From Corticicoccus populi (GTDB lineage Bacteria > Bacillota > Bacilli > Staphylococcales > Salinicoccaceae), in the NCBI RefSeq assembly GCF_042686195.1, contig NZ_JBHUOQ010000001.1, positions 1,116,001-1,180,000 of the forward strand: 64,000 bases of DNA, in the 5' to 3' direction. Under the pieces are notes generated by a model that saw only the letters and a list, made by a program, of their open reading frames with translations, searched no databases and was not told the DNA's origin. Shown piece after piece: positions 24,172-33,395 of the stretch (its first letter is position 1; each line of letters opens with the position of its first letter). The translations under genes and the position numbers were made by a program.

Positions 24172-24927
24172 TCATCCTGTTAAATATGTTCTGCCGCCGT
24201 CCATCAGTACAACCTGAGCCTGAATATAGCCCGCTTCTTCACTCGCCAGAAAATTGATAACATCTGTCGTATCAGTGAGTGTACCGAAACGGTTGACGGG
24301 AATTTTATTCCTGAGCTGATTTTTCTCTTCTTCAGTGGGATACAATACATCAAGCATCTCGGTTTCAATCACTCGGGGCGCTACAAGATTAATATGAATG
24401 CCCTGATGACTGTATTCATCTGCGACTGCCCGCATTAAACCGAATGCGCCGCCTTTTGAAGCCGCATAATGCATACCGCCGCCAGACCCCGTCACAGCAG
24501 ATCCCGAACCGACAATCACGATACTCCCGCCGCCTTGTGCTGCCATTTTAGGCACCGCTGCTTTCAGAGAGTAAAACAGTCCTGTCAGATTCACATCCAG
24601 CGTAAAACGCCAGTCTTTTTCTGTGATTTCTTCAAATCGTTTCTGGGAAGTGATTCCCGCTGAGATAATCAATACATCAATACTGCCGTACAACTTGAAC
24701 GTTTCATCCACGACTTTCTCTGCGTCGTTCCATGAAGTGACATTCTGTTCAATAAAAGATACCTCATATCCTTCACTCCGCCAGAGATCCTGCAACTTGT
24801 TTCCTGACTCTTTATTAATATCTGTAAACACAACCCTGTCGCCCTTTTTCAAACGATCTAAAACAACCGCCTGACCTATACCTGCCGCACCGCCGATAAT
24901 TAAAATATTCTTTATTTGAGTCATCAC
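24172..24927 (-). CDS. SDR family NAD(P)-dependent oxidoreductase
   Basis: A 251-residue short-chain dehydrogenase with the full classical set: cofactor motif GGAAGIG (12-18), acidic residue Asp36 in VVFTDIN suggesting NAD preference, ISAG at 88-91, catalytic Ser (141-143 region), Tyr154 and Lys158 in HYAASKGG, and a C-terminal QAQVVLMDGGRTYLTG. It likely oxidises or reduces a polyol or keto-sugar. It belongs to the galactitol-type PTS operon, between a degenerate SDR and the Cys-less EIIB, so the substrate may be a phosphorylated or free polyol handled by this operon. The specific substrate cannot be read from sequence. Confidence 0.9.
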   Translation of the reverse strand: MMTQIKNILIIGGAAGIGQAVVLDRLKKGDRVVFTDINKESGNKLQDLWRSEGYEVSFIEQNVTSWNDAEKVVDETFKLYGSIDVLIISAGITSQKRFEEITEKDWRFTLDVNLTGLFYSLKAAVPKMAAQGGGSIVIVGSGSAVTGSGGGMHYAASKGGAFGLMRAVADEYSHQGIHINLVAPRVIETEMLDVLYPTEEEKNQLRNKIPVNRFGTLTDTTDVINFLASEEAGYIQAQVVLMDGGRTYLTG

Positions 24928-24938
24928 TTCTCTCCTAA

Positions 24939-25586
24939 CTATGACAACGTTTCGCCGTTATCCAGTGTAATCACCTGACCGTTTAAAAACGATACCGGCA
25001 CGCTGCACATTTGAATAATCAGCCCGCTCACCTGTTTAATATCCGCTGCTTCATGAAAATACTTCTGTGACACACTAATCACGTTGGAACGGATATTACG
25101 GCTTAAAAGTTGCCTCGATAAACTTTTACTTAACGATTCAAGTGCACTCTTCTGTGCAGCATAACTCACGTCAGCATTCTCCCCGCTGACTGCCGCTGTC
25201 GAAGATAAATGGATGAACTGACCGCCGTCTTTAATAAAGGGCGTCACTGCCTGCATTAACATAAACGGCACATGCAGGTTAATATACAAAGATTCGTTCC
25301 ATTCCTCTACAGATGTTTCACTCAGCTTTGTGCCATTTATCTGCTCCAGATTATTAATCACCACATCGAATTCGAATTGATTTTCCTGCAGCCAAGACGT
25401 GAGACTTTCCCCCGCATCATTTATCTCGAATGTCGTCAGTACTTTTGGTGATTCACCTTTTATATACTGATATAAAGCAGCCTGACCGCCTGTTTTACCA
25501 GACAGTTTCACAGCATATACAAATTCAGATTCTTCCGCCGTTAAATCAGACACCGGGTGCGTCATATCAAATAATAAAATACGCAT
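24939..25586 (-). CDS. Degenerate SDR-like protein
   Basis: A 215-residue protein whose C-terminal two thirds follow the short-chain dehydrogenase pattern: VVINNLEQ in place of NNAG, then IHLSSTAAVSG with a Ser, VSYAAQKSAL with the YxxxK pair, and a C-terminal LNGQVITLDNGETLS. The N-terminal part lacks the glycine-rich TGxxxGxG cofactor loop: it runs MRILLFDMTHPVSDLTAEES. Nucleotide binding may be lost or altered. The ATG at 25586 sits behind AGGTGAAGG; an upstream ATG at 25604 would overlap that site. It follows the zinc dehydrogenase and precedes a complete SDR, so the two SDRs could form a heteromer in which this one is noncatalytic; that is speculation. Confidence 0.75.
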   Translation of the reverse strand: MRILLFDMTHPVSDLTAEESEFVYAVKLSGKTGGQAALYQYIKGESPKVLTTFEINDAGESLTSWLQENQFEFDVVINNLEQINGTKLSETSVEEWNESLYINLHVPFMLMQAVTPFIKDGGQFIHLSSTAAVSGENADVSYAAQKSALESLSKSLSRQLLSRNIRSNVISVSQKYFHEAADIKQVSGLIIQMCSVPVSFLNGQVITLDNGETLS

Positions 25587-25590
25587 GCCT

Positions 25591-26628
25591 TCACCTGCCT
25601 TCATCCGGTACGATGAGTACTTTTAATGCTTCTTTTGTCGTGTCGTGTGCAAGAGATATTGCATCATTAAGCTCAGATAGAGGAAATCTGTGCGTCACCA
25701 TTTCCTGAACATCAATCACGCCTTTTTTCAACAGTTCAAGTGCCGGCGTATAATTGTATGGTGTCGATGAATAGGCACCGACAATAGAAATTTCATCCTC
25801 AAAGAAACGATAGGCAGGAATCGGAATATCCTTCTTCGGAAACGGTGCAAACACTAAAACAGTGCCGCCTCTTGCCACACAGTTCACCGCATCCTGCAGT
25901 AACGCACCAATGCCTGCTGAAATAATCACAATATCCGCACCGCGTCCGCCGGTTAAATCCTTCACTGTTTTTATCACATCATCCTCGGCCGCATTAATAA
26001 TATCAGTCGCACCAACCGCCTGCGCTTTTTTCAAGCGGTATGGATTCACATCACTGACAATTACCCGGTCTGCCAGAAAATGATTGGCAAGCTGAACCTG
26101 CAGGCAGCCGATCTGCCCTGAACCGAGTATTAACACATTATCTCCCGGATGCATGCGGATCTGTTCAAAGCCGTGCAGACAGCAGGCAAGGGGCTCAACC
26201 ATGGCACCAGTTTCAAAATTCATATCATCAGGAATTTTCCCCATCGTATGTTTGACATGTAACGCAGGTACACGAATCAGTTCCGAAAAACCGCCGGGAT
26301 CAACATTCGTCACTTTAAACTGCGGACATAACGAATAGTGTCCTCTTTTACAGTATGTGCATGTAAAACACGGGACGTGATGCGCTAAAAACACACGGTC
26401 ACCCGCCTTAAAGCCTTCTACACTACTTCCTGCCTTTATAATTTCTCCGGCAATTTCATGACCTAATGTAATGGGTGTCTGCACGGTTTTATCCACCGCC
26501 TTATGAATATCCGTGCCGCATAAACCGCAGACCTGCATTTTGAGCAGGACTTCATCGTCGTTGATTTCCAAATCACCGACGGGTTCCATTTCAAAGTGAT
26601 TAATATCGTGATAAACGCTTTTATACAT
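25591..26628 (-). CDS. Zinc-dependent medium-chain alcohol/polyol dehydrogenase
   Basis: A 345-residue MDR-family dehydrogenase resembling sorbitol, threonine and galactitol-1-phosphate dehydrogenases. Catalytic zinc ligands are visible: Cys37 in CGLCGTD, and His57-Glu58 in TLGHEIAG. The structural zinc cluster is the four cysteines in PCFTCTYCKRGHYSLCP (about 87-103). The Rossmann loop is GSGQIGCLQ. I chose ATG at 26628 because GAGGTG lies six bases before it; the GTG at 26637 is inside that site. It is in the galactitol-type PTS operon, where oxidation of a hexitol phosphate to a ketose phosphate is the expected role. Assignment to galactitol-1-phosphate is plausible but not proven. Confidence 0.92.
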   Translation of the reverse strand: MYKSVYHDINHFEMEPVGDLEINDDEVLLKMQVCGLCGTDIHKAVDKTVQTPITLGHEIAGEIIKAGSSVEGFKAGDRVFLAHHVPCFTCTYCKRGHYSLCPQFKVTNVDPGGFSELIRVPALHVKHTMGKIPDDMNFETGAMVEPLACCLHGFEQIRMHPGDNVLILGSGQIGCLQVQLANHFLADRVIVSDVNPYRLKKAQAVGATDIINAAEDDVIKTVKDLTGGRGADIVIISAGIGALLQDAVNCVARGGTVLVFAPFPKKDIPIPAYRFFEDEISIVGAYSSTPYNYTPALELLKKGVIDVQEMVTHRFPLSELNDAISLAHDTTKEALKVLIVPDEGR

Positions 26629-26633
26629 GCCTT

Positions 26634-27080
26634 TCACCTCTTCAAGCTGGATACTTTATTTTCCAAAAAACTTTTTTCCTTTAAGTCATCAAACAACTGG
26701 TCGAATCCTTCCATATCCGCAGATATCCAGTAGCGTCCTTTTAAAATATTCTTTGTACCGAGTCTTAAATATAATTTCCCGGTCGGTTTATACAAACGAA
26801 TCTGCGCAAAGGATAAATCTTTCCAGTAAAATTCGTGAGTCACAAAAAATGCATGAATGATGATTTTATCGTCATCGAATTTAATCCAGCTCGGTGTATG
26901 AATACCGACAACGCTGGATAATAAAAGCAGACTGCTTCCGTATATTAACACCTGTGCGAACGCGCTCTCACTCCCTGTCATCATTAAAAATATTCCCCAG
27001 ATTAACAGGCCGATCATGATAATTACAGGCAGTAATACATTCGTGACAAACTTTGCGGTTGTGTATTGATACGATTTCAC
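26634..27080 (-). CDS. Small membrane protein with a PH-like C-terminal region
   Basis: A 148-residue protein with two hydrophobic helices (about residues 14-36 and 43-62), then a cytoplasmic beta-rich tail (IKFDDDKIIIHAFFVTHEFYWKDLSFAQI) reminiscent of small bacterial PH-domain membrane proteins. I do not recognise a named family. I place the start at GTG 27080, behind GAAGGTG; the GTG at 27089 is part of that site. It lies between the PTS EIIB and the dehydrogenase in the middle of the sugar operon with gaps of a few dozen bases or less, so it is cotranscribed. A role in the pathway is not evident. Function unknown. Confidence 0.65.
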   Translation of the reverse strand: MKSYQYTTAKFVTNVLLPVIIMIGLLIWGIFLMMTGSESAFAQVLIYGSSLLLLSSVVGIHTPSWIKFDDDKIIIHAFFVTHEFYWKDLSFAQIRLYKPTGKLYLRLGTKNILKGRYWISADMEGFDQLFDDLKEKSFLENKVSSLKR

Positions 27081-27135
27081 GGTATACACCTTCCCTTAAG
27101 TTTTAGATAGAGCCCGGATTACTCCAGGCTCTTAA

Positions 27136-27417
27136 TTATTCCAATTCTAAAATTTCCATGATTTTTTCAATATCCTGATCAATGCCGATACCTGACAGGA
27201 ATGATACTGTCTGAATGACCGGTACATCGCCGACGCCGCTGACCGGTGTCGTTGTTACAATTAAATCAAAACGATCCGCTTTTGAAGGTGCTTCAGCTGC
27301 CTTGCACTGATCCACATGAACCTGATGCCCCTTCTGACCGAGTACTTCTTCAATCTTCTTTGCGACTACTGTTGATGTTGCGATAGCTGTACCGCAAGCG
27401 ACTAGTATTCTTTTCAT
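27136..27417 (-). CDS. gatB: PTS galactitol-type EIIB
   Basis: A 93-residue EIIB of the galactitol family, which passes phosphate from EIIA to the sugar bound by EIIC. The acceptor Cys8 sits in ILVACGTAIATSTVVA, the standard signature, and the C-terminal SFLSGIGIDQD is family-typical. The length is normal. It lies immediately after EIIC and before the small membrane protein. A second, Cys-less EIIB-like gene ends the same operon. Symbol by family; the actual substrate might be another hexitol or pentitol. Confidence 0.92.
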   Translation of the reverse strand: MKRILVACGTAIATSTVVAKKIEEVLGQKGHQVHVDQCKAAEAPSKADRFDLIVTTTPVSGVGDVPVIQTVSFLSGIGIDQDIEKIMEILELE

Positions 27418-27433
27418 TATAAAATCCCGCCTT

Positions 27434-28810
27434 TTACTTTAATGTTTTTTTATCAATGCCTAATTCTTCAGCATACTGTTTCTTAATATCATTACGCACC
27501 CAGAACCATAACAGTGCGTATATAATTCCGAATATCACTGCGGTAATAAACAATGGATTGCTCGGATCAAGCAGGTTGTAGATGATGAACACGAGAATGT
27601 GGGAGCCGACATCAATACCGGAAATCAGACTTGCAGATTCAGGCATTTGGAAACCGACTGCTTCTCCCATTCTTGTTGTCAGTTCAGCAATGTTTGTTGC
27701 GATGAATAAAACAATCATCACTGTGACAATCGAGTTAATCAGACCGCGGATGATGTTACCTCTTGATGCAGCCACCGCCCAGATGACTGTAAACGGCAGT
27801 ACCGCGAGGTCCGCAAACGGAAGCATTTCATTCCAAGGAAGAATCACAGCAAGAACCAATGTGATCGGCACCATTAACAGCGCAACCGCCATATTTGCCG
27901 GGTTCCCGATAACAACCGCAGCATCAAGACCGATATACACTTCTTTACCCGGAAATCTTTTTGTAACGAAGTCTCTCGTTCCTTCAGAGATTGGGATTAA
28001 CCCTTCCATCAGTAATGCAACCATACGCGGTAAGAGAATCAGTACTGCAGACATTTGAATCCCGAGTGTTAATATGCCCTGCAGATTATATTCACCGAGT
28101 ATACCGATTAAAAGCCCAAGCACGAGACCCATGACCAGCGGTTCCCCGAATACACCGAAACGTTTTCTGAGTGTTTCCGGATCCGCATGAAGTTTATTCA
28201 GCCCCGGAATTTTATCCTGCACCTTATTTAATGCATAAGTGATTGGTGCAAAGTTGACTGTTTCAGAGTGTGCAAGTGAGACACCTTTCAAGCCGAAATG
28301 ATGTTCCACTGCAGGTGCTGTCCAGTCGGCAAGCTTTAAAGTAATTCCTGTCACAATTAAACCGATTGCGATAGACAGAATGACGTTATCTGTTGCGATA
28401 TACACTAAGGAAGTCGAGAAAATTAAGTGCCAGAAATTCCAGATATCCACGTTGATAGTCTTCGTCCAGTTAAGTGCAACCAAAAGCAGGTTGAATACAA
28501 TAATTACCGGAATCATCACCGGTGCCAGTGTGGTACCAAATGAAATTGCGGCACCGACCGGCCAGCCGACATCAAGAATGGATAAATTCAAATTAAATCG
28601 TTCGACCATTGCTTCAGTTGCAGGACTTAAAGATGTGGTCAACAACCCGATGACCAGGTTGATCCCTACAAATCCAATACCGATTGTGATACCGGCACGG
28701 AATGATTTATTAAAGCCCTGTCTTAAAAGCAGACCGAAAATAATCATGATAATAGGCAGCATAACGGAGGGACCTAAATCTAAAATAAAATCAATTGCTG
28801 ATTGAAACAT
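27434..28810 (-). CDS. gatC: PTS galactitol-type EIIC permease
   Basis: A 458-residue integral membrane subunit with about 11-12 hydrophobic stretches, carrying galactitol-family EIIC blocks such as FNKSFRAGITIGIGFVGINLV, LNLSILDVGWPVGAAISFGT and GLDAAVVIGNPANMAVALLMVPITL. It moves the polyol across the membrane while EIIB phosphorylates it. I place the start at the ATG at 28810, since the AAGGGTG ribosome binding site precedes it by six bases; the upstream in-frame GTG overlaps that site. Gene order is regulator, EIIA, EIIC, EIIB. Confident on family. Confidence 0.93.
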   Translation of the reverse strand: MFQSAIDFILDLGPSVMLPIIMIIFGLLLRQGFNKSFRAGITIGIGFVGINLVIGLLTTSLSPATEAMVERFNLNLSILDVGWPVGAAISFGTTLAPVMIPVIIVFNLLLVALNWTKTINVDIWNFWHLIFSTSLVYIATDNVILSIAIGLIVTGITLKLADWTAPAVEHHFGLKGVSLAHSETVNFAPITYALNKVQDKIPGLNKLHADPETLRKRFGVFGEPLVMGLVLGLLIGILGEYNLQGILTLGIQMSAVLILLPRMVALLMEGLIPISEGTRDFVTKRFPGKEVYIGLDAAVVIGNPANMAVALLMVPITLVLAVILPWNEMLPFADLAVLPFTVIWAVAASRGNIIRGLINSIVTVMIVLFIATNIAELTTRMGEAVGFQMPESASLISGIDVGSHILVFIIYNLLDPSNPLFITAVIFGIIYALLWFWVRNDIKKQYAEELGIDKKTLK

Positions 28811-28837
28811 CGCCATCACCCTTTTTTATTTTATTAA

Positions 28838-29311
28838 CTATACGTTTAACTCACTGCTGTAATCTTTAATCGTAGATATAATCGCTTTTTCATCTTCAGC
28901 ATTACGGATTTTCATCAGCATTTCCTTGTTCTGCATGAGCCCTGTAATAATCTGCAGAACTCCAAGCTGCCTGTCCGGCTTTTGAATCGCCAGCATAAAG
29001 ATAATTTCAGCATCTACTGTTTCATCCGGCATTCCCATATGTGAAAAAGACACCGGCGTATTCAATACGGCAACACCAATCGATTCTTTATTCACATGGA
29101 TGGAATCAGTATGGGGAATCGCAACGCCTAAATGTTCCGTTTGAATTCCTGTAGGGTACACTTTTTCCCGTTCACTTAAAGCTTCTAAATAAGATTCTTT
29201 CACATAACCAAGTGAATGCATCCGGCCGAACATTTCTTTAAACAGTTCTTCCTGTGATGATACATCGAGAAAAAACACAAGCTCTTCACTAAAAAAAGTA
29301 TCAAAATTCAT
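28838..29311 (-). CDS. gatA: PTS EIIA of the fructose/galactitol class
   Basis: A 157-residue cytosolic EIIA (PTS_EIIA_2 class) that receives phosphate from HPr and gives it to EIIB. The phosphorylated His67 is in GVAIPHTDSIHVN. The ATG at 29311 has a good GGAGGA site upstream. It stands between the PRD regulator and EIIC, so the operon has separate A, C and B subunits in the galactitol arrangement. Confidence 0.92.
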   Translation of the reverse strand: MNFDTFFSEELVFFLDVSSQEELFKEMFGRMHSLGYVKESYLEALSEREKVYPTGIQTEHLGVAIPHTDSIHVNKESIGVAVLNTPVSFSHMGMPDETVDAEIIFMLAIQKPDRQLGVLQIITGLMQNKEMLMKIRNAEDEKAIISTIKDYSSELNV

Positions 29312-29335
29312 AAACCTGATTCCTCCATTCCGGCA

Positions 29336-31411
29336 TCAAATATGCTTCTCTTTATCTGATTCACTGCCGATAAATTGTTTTGTCCATTCCTGTACTTCCT
29401 GATAAGAGTCAGAAGAAATAATCCGGTTAATCTGTTTTTCGTTCTGCGAAATATCCGCAAGCTGCAGCAGTGCTTTTAAATGCTGTTCACGGTCAATCGC
29501 TGAGAGCAGTACAATCAAATGGGCTTTTCTCTCCTTCGAAAAATGAACACCTGATTTCACGATAAGAAAACTCATCCCCATCTTTAAAGCTCCGTTTTCA
29601 GGATCTGTGTGCGGAATCACTGTTTTATCACCGAGAAACAAGTAATCGCTTTCATAATTGTAGCTTTGAATCACTGAATCTCTATATTCAGACTTGATAA
29701 TTCCGTTTTCGATCAGCGGAAGAGCAGCGAGTTCAAGTGCCTCTTTCCAATCCTTCATATTATCCCGGAACTGAACAAATTCCGGCTGCATCATCTGTGC
29801 GAGGTCGGGTTTCGCCACACTCAAATCAAATTGAGACGTTTCCTGCGAACCGTAAAAGTAGGATAAGAGTTCTCTTTCGAGCTTTTCTTTATCATGGACT
29901 GACGCATTTTCCTCTATCATCTGCATAATGAGGTCAAGATCCGGCGTTTGTGAAGTGTAGCCGAACAAATCATTCACAACCACTTTCTGAAGCTTCCTCC
30001 ACTCACTGTTTGTCGGGAATTTATTAATATAATATTGATGCTTTGTTGTTTCCAAAGGAATATTCGTAAAGACAACATTATATTCTTCCGTGAACTCCTG
30101 GAACTCCCTCAAAGACAATGCGCCGAGGAAAATAAAATCAGGAAACATCCGCTTCAGCGTATTCATCAGCATTTTTGAAATCGATGTACCGTGCGGACAG
30201 ACCACAACAGCCTTCACTTTCTCTGTGACATAGTCACCCTGCTTCGTCAGCCATCCGCCGATTAATATACTGAAATAAATGATTTCACTTTCCGGAATCG
30301 GCTGGTCAAACAGTTTCGCAAAGGGGAGTAAAGTTTGTTTAACCAGATAATGAAGTTCCTTAAAATCATTTGTAAACGATATATCCACCGGATTCAGTTC
30401 ACTTAAATTGTATTTAATCCGGTAATACGCCGGAGTCGCATGCAGCAGAAGCTGACTGATCAGCTGGTTCTTATCTTTTAAAACCACACATGCCTGTCTC
30501 TCAAATTCAATGAGAAACATCTCAATAGCATCCTTGATTTTAGGCAGAACATTATCGTCCACGTATTCTGACGAATGCAGTGTCGTTGACAACAGATGAA
30601 GAGCGATATATAAACGCTCGTTTGTTGACACTACCTGATAATCGGAAAACAGTTCCTCAGTCGCAAGGTACTCCTTTGTATCCGCAATCTCTTCATAACG
30701 CAATTGAAAATTTTCGATAGAATACCCGAGCCTCACCCTTCTTAAAATAGAAGCAATGATATAAGGCATCACTGCCAGCTGTTCATCCGTAAACTTCAAC
30801 TGCAGTCTGTTCTCAATATTCGTTAGTTTACTCGATATATCTTTAATATCCGCCTCCTTTATGTGGCCGTACTGCTGTATAAAATGATCCCCCTGATCCA
30901 TCTCCATGCACTCACGTACAATTGAAATCAGAAGTTTCCGCACTTCAGACTCATCACCCGTTATCACATAACCGCCGATTCTGTTGTAAATAAAACTCAC
31001 TTCAAAATCCTGAACGTACTCCCGAAGTTTCTTCAAGTCATTTAAAATAGTATTTTTACTGACCGAAAGCTCTGATGAAAAATGAACCAGCGACAATTCC
31101 TCACTTGACGTCAGTGTCATGAGAATAATGACCAGTCTTCTCTGTTCCTCCGTAAAATAATTCTCACGGTGATCCAAAGACTTTGACTGATGATGCTGCG
31201 CATACAATTCATCCGGAACTACAAACATTCCCGTTTTACTTCTCGATATTTTTGGAAACCCTTTCATTTTTAAGTATTCGTTAATTTTGGATAATGAATA
31301 TGTCAGCTGACGCTTTGTAATATTCTGATCTTCCATTAATGCTTTACTCGTGACATAAGAGTCTCTCAATAACATCTCCATAATCAGACGACTTCTTGAA
31401 TCCAACTGCAT
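29336..31411 (-). CDS. BglG-family PRD regulator of the galactitol-type operon
   Basis: A 691-residue transcriptional activator with N-terminal helix-turn-helix domains (about 5-60 and 85-145; SSELSVSKNTILNDLKKL), two PRD domains (about 180-285 and 295-400), an EIIB-gat-like domain (about 405-495) with Cys in VVVCPHGTSISKML, and a C-terminal EIIA-like domain (about 540-685) with His in TVIPHTDPENG. It senses PTS phosphorylation and activates the following operon. The start is taken as ATG 31411, nine bases after AAGGGG; the ATG at 31420 abuts that site directly. It is the first gene of a nine-gene minus-strand unit running to 23884. Confidence 0.92.
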   Translation of the reverse strand: MQLDSRSRLIMEMLLRDSYVTSKALMEDQNITKRQLTYSLSKINEYLKMKGFPKISRSKTGMFVVPDELYAQHHQSKSLDHRENYFTEEQRRLVIILMTLTSSEELSLVHFSSELSVSKNTILNDLKKLREYVQDFEVSFIYNRIGGYVITGDESEVRKLLISIVRECMEMDQGDHFIQQYGHIKEADIKDISSKLTNIENRLQLKFTDEQLAVMPYIIASILRRVRLGYSIENFQLRYEEIADTKEYLATEELFSDYQVVSTNERLYIALHLLSTTLHSSEYVDDNVLPKIKDAIEMFLIEFERQACVVLKDKNQLISQLLLHATPAYYRIKYNLSELNPVDISFTNDFKELHYLVKQTLLPFAKLFDQPIPESEIIYFSILIGGWLTKQGDYVTEKVKAVVVCPHGTSISKMLMNTLKRMFPDFIFLGALSLREFQEFTEEYNVVFTNIPLETTKHQYYINKFPTNSEWRKLQKVVVNDLFGYTSQTPDLDLIMQMIEENASVHDKEKLERELLSYFYGSQETSQFDLSVAKPDLAQMMQPEFVQFRDNMKDWKEALELAALPLIENGIIKSEYRDSVIQSYNYESDYLFLGDKTVIPHTDPENGALKMGMSFLIVKSGVHFSKERKAHLIVLLSAIDREQHLKALLQLADISQNEKQINRIISSDSYQEVQEWTKQFIGSESDKEKHI

Positions 31412-31767
31412 TAAAATCATCCCCTTGGCTTATTCATACTTTAACATAACATTTGTTCTTTACCGACACATTTATAAACAAAGATTTTGTAACACCTTTG
31501 TACATGCTTGTGTTCAAGTTGTGATGCAGTGCACAATATTGTTCTACTAAAATACGAATCATCTATGTAAATAAAATTCATGCTTCTGTTTCAATAATAT
31601 CATTCTCCGGATATACGCTCTGTCCGGTGATATGATTTCATTTATATTATATTTTAAGAAAGAGAAATAATATATATTTAAAACTTCGGGACAAAAAAGA
31701 TGTGATTTTTAATCATCATTAAATGCTTGTTCCGTATTAAGCATCTTTTATCACTTTCCACATCATC
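31412..31767. other. Noncoding stretch upstream of the galactitol-type operon
   Basis: About 350 bases of AT-rich DNA without a credible gene, containing the promoter region of the PRD regulator. An imperfect dyad at 31597-31632 (ATATCA and CCGGA arms facing TCCGG and TGATAT) is the only clear structure. I find no cre box matching the consensus here, unlike the other sugar operons in the window. Confidence 0.45.
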
Positions 31768-31796
31768 ACAAAAAACCACCTCATATTTGAGGTGGC
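31768..31796 (-). terminator. Terminator after the cstA-like gene
   Basis: CCACCTCA (31776-31783) and TGAGGTGG (31788-31795) form an 8-bp stem with a 4-base loop. In the minus direction it is followed by TTTTTTGTG. It lies about 45 bases after the carbon starvation gene. Confidence 0.85.
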
Positions 31797-31841
31797 TCAT
31801 CATCAATCTTTAGTTTTTTAATGAATCAGTAATATCCTTCA

Positions 31842-33296
31842 TTAATACACTGTCTGCTTCCAATTAGATACATCCACTTCAAGCGGTATCTCTTCTGCAC
31901 GCGCTTTTCTTGCTGCATTGAAGAACAGAAGTACAAGTATGGCTGCACCGATAAATCCGCCAATCCATGATACATTCATCGGCAGGTTGAAACCGATTGG
32001 CTGGGATAATATATAGGTTATAACCATAATCAGCATAAATGTTCCTGGTATCAATGCGACAAAGTAATTTTTGCCGGCGATGTAGAGATACATTGCACCG
32101 ACGAATAATGCAATCACGGCAGTTGACTGGTTGGCCCAGTTAAAGTAACGCCACAATAACTCAAAATCGATTTGTGTTAACACTACTGATATTGCGAATA
32201 AAGGCAGTGCCACCCATAAGCGGCTTCTTAATGTTTTTTGTGCCACTTTCAGATAATCCGCAATAATCATTCTCGCACTTCTGAACGCTGTATCTCCGGA
32301 AGTAATCGGTAGTACAATAACACCGAGTACTGCAAGCGTACCACCGATGGCACCTAATAATGTTGTAGATGCTTCACTGACAATCGCACCCGGTCCGCCC
32401 GCTGCAAGAATTTCACCTAAGCCGTTGTAGCCGTCAAACAGACTCATTGCTGCTGCCGCCCAGATCATAGCGATAATTCCTTCTGCGATCATCATACCGT
32501 AGAAAATTTTACGTCCCTGCTTTTCCTGCTTTGTTGTTCTTGAAATAATTGGTGTCTGAGTCGCATGGAAGCCGGACAAAGCACCACATGAAATAGTAAA
32601 GAACAATAATGGGAAAATCGCTGCGCCGCCCGGATGGAAATTCTGGAATGATAATTCCGGAATCGGTGCACCGGTGACTACTAAACCGATACCAACACCA
32701 GCTGCACTGATTAAAAGTAGTGCACCGAAATACGGGTACAGTCTTCCGATAATTTTATCGACCGGCAGAAGTGTTGCCAGGATGTAATATACAAATATAA
32801 ATGCGATAAATACGCCGATTGCCACACGTCCGTTTGACAGTAAGTGCAGAAGACTTGCCGGAGTGGATACAAATACCGTCCCTACAAGGAGAAGTAAAAG
32901 TACCGCGAATCCGTTCACGACATGCTTCATCACTTTCCCTAAAAACTTACTCGCGAGTTCCGGCAGGTGTGCACCACGGTTTCTGATGGAAATCATACCT
33001 GTCAGATAATCATGCACTGCACCGGCGAAGATACAGCCGACCACAATCCAGATAAATGCAGCCGGGCCGTATAACGCACCCATTATCGGACCGAATACCG
33101 GACCTGTACCTGCAATATTTAAAAGCTGGATAAGTGAGTTCTTTGGTGTACTCATCGGGATATAATCCACACCGTCACTGTTCACGTAAGCAGGTGTCGG
33201 ACGCTCCTCTTTCACACCGAACATTTTTTCTATAAATTTACCATATGTAAAATAACCTACAACTAATAAAACAATACCAATTAAAAATGTATACAA
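31842..33296 (-). CDS. cstA: CstA/BtsT-family carbon starvation transporter
   Basis: A 484-residue membrane protein with about 13 hydrophobic helices of the CstA family. Family hallmarks are NSDGVDYIPMSTPKN, NIAGTGPVFGPIMGALYG, HDYLTGMISIRNRG and SGFHATQTPIISRT. Escherichia coli CstA and BtsT import peptides and pyruvate. The shorter length fits the Gram-positive and BtsT-like subgroup missing some C-terminal helices. The start is TTG, seven bases after GAGGGGG. It lies directly downstream of a LytS/LytR-type pair, paralleling the E. coli BtsSR-BtsT arrangement, so pyruvate uptake is a reasonable inference. A cre box overlaps the likely transcription start. Confidence 0.9.
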   Translation of the reverse strand: MYTFLIGIVLLVVGYFTYGKFIEKMFGVKEERPTPAYVNSDGVDYIPMSTPKNSLIQLLNIAGTGPVFGPIMGALYGPAAFIWIVVGCIFAGAVHDYLTGMISIRNRGAHLPELASKFLGKVMKHVVNGFAVLLLLLVGTVFVSTPASLLHLLSNGRVAIGVFIAFIFVYYILATLLPVDKIIGRLYPYFGALLLISAAGVGIGLVVTGAPIPELSFQNFHPGGAAIFPLLFFTISCGALSGFHATQTPIISRTTKQEKQGRKIFYGMMIAEGIIAMIWAAAAMSLFDGYNGLGEILAAGGPGAIVSEASTTLLGAIGGTLAVLGVIVLPITSGDTAFRSARMIIADYLKVAQKTLRSRLWVALPLFAISVVLTQIDFELLWRYFNWANQSTAVIALFVGAMYLYIAGKNYFVALIPGTFMLIMVITYILSQPIGFNLPMNVSWIGGFIGAAILVLLFFNAARKARAEEIPLEVDVSNWKQTVY

Positions 33297-33316
33297 TTTT
33301 ATTCCCCCTCTGCATT

Positions 33317-33330
33317 TGAATACGCTTTCA
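33317..33330 (-). promoter_or_regulatory. cre box at the cstA promoter
   Basis: On the minus strand TGAAAGCGTATTCA preceded by T matches WTGNAANCGNWNNCW at all fixed positions. It lies between the candidate -10 and the start codon, a position typical of CcpA repression. Confidence 0.65.
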
Positions 33331-33334
33331 ATTG

Positions 33335-33363
33335 ATTATAAAGTAAACCTGCTCCAAATTGTC
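33335..33363 (-). promoter_or_regulatory. Candidate cstA promoter with a weak -35
   Basis: TATAAT on the minus strand (33335-33340) is preceded at 17 bases by GACAAT (33358-33363), a poor -35. This would fit an activator-dependent promoter, consistent with the LytR-like response regulator encoded just upstream. Confidence 0.5.
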
Positions 33364-33395
33364 CGGAACAGGCATCAAAGGTTATTTCAGGAGAT

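Noticed and set aside
31597..31632. Imperfect dyad upstream of the galactitol-type PRD regulator as an operator
   Set aside because: The arms are interrupted asymmetrically and lie about 190 bases from the gene; not enough to call a site.
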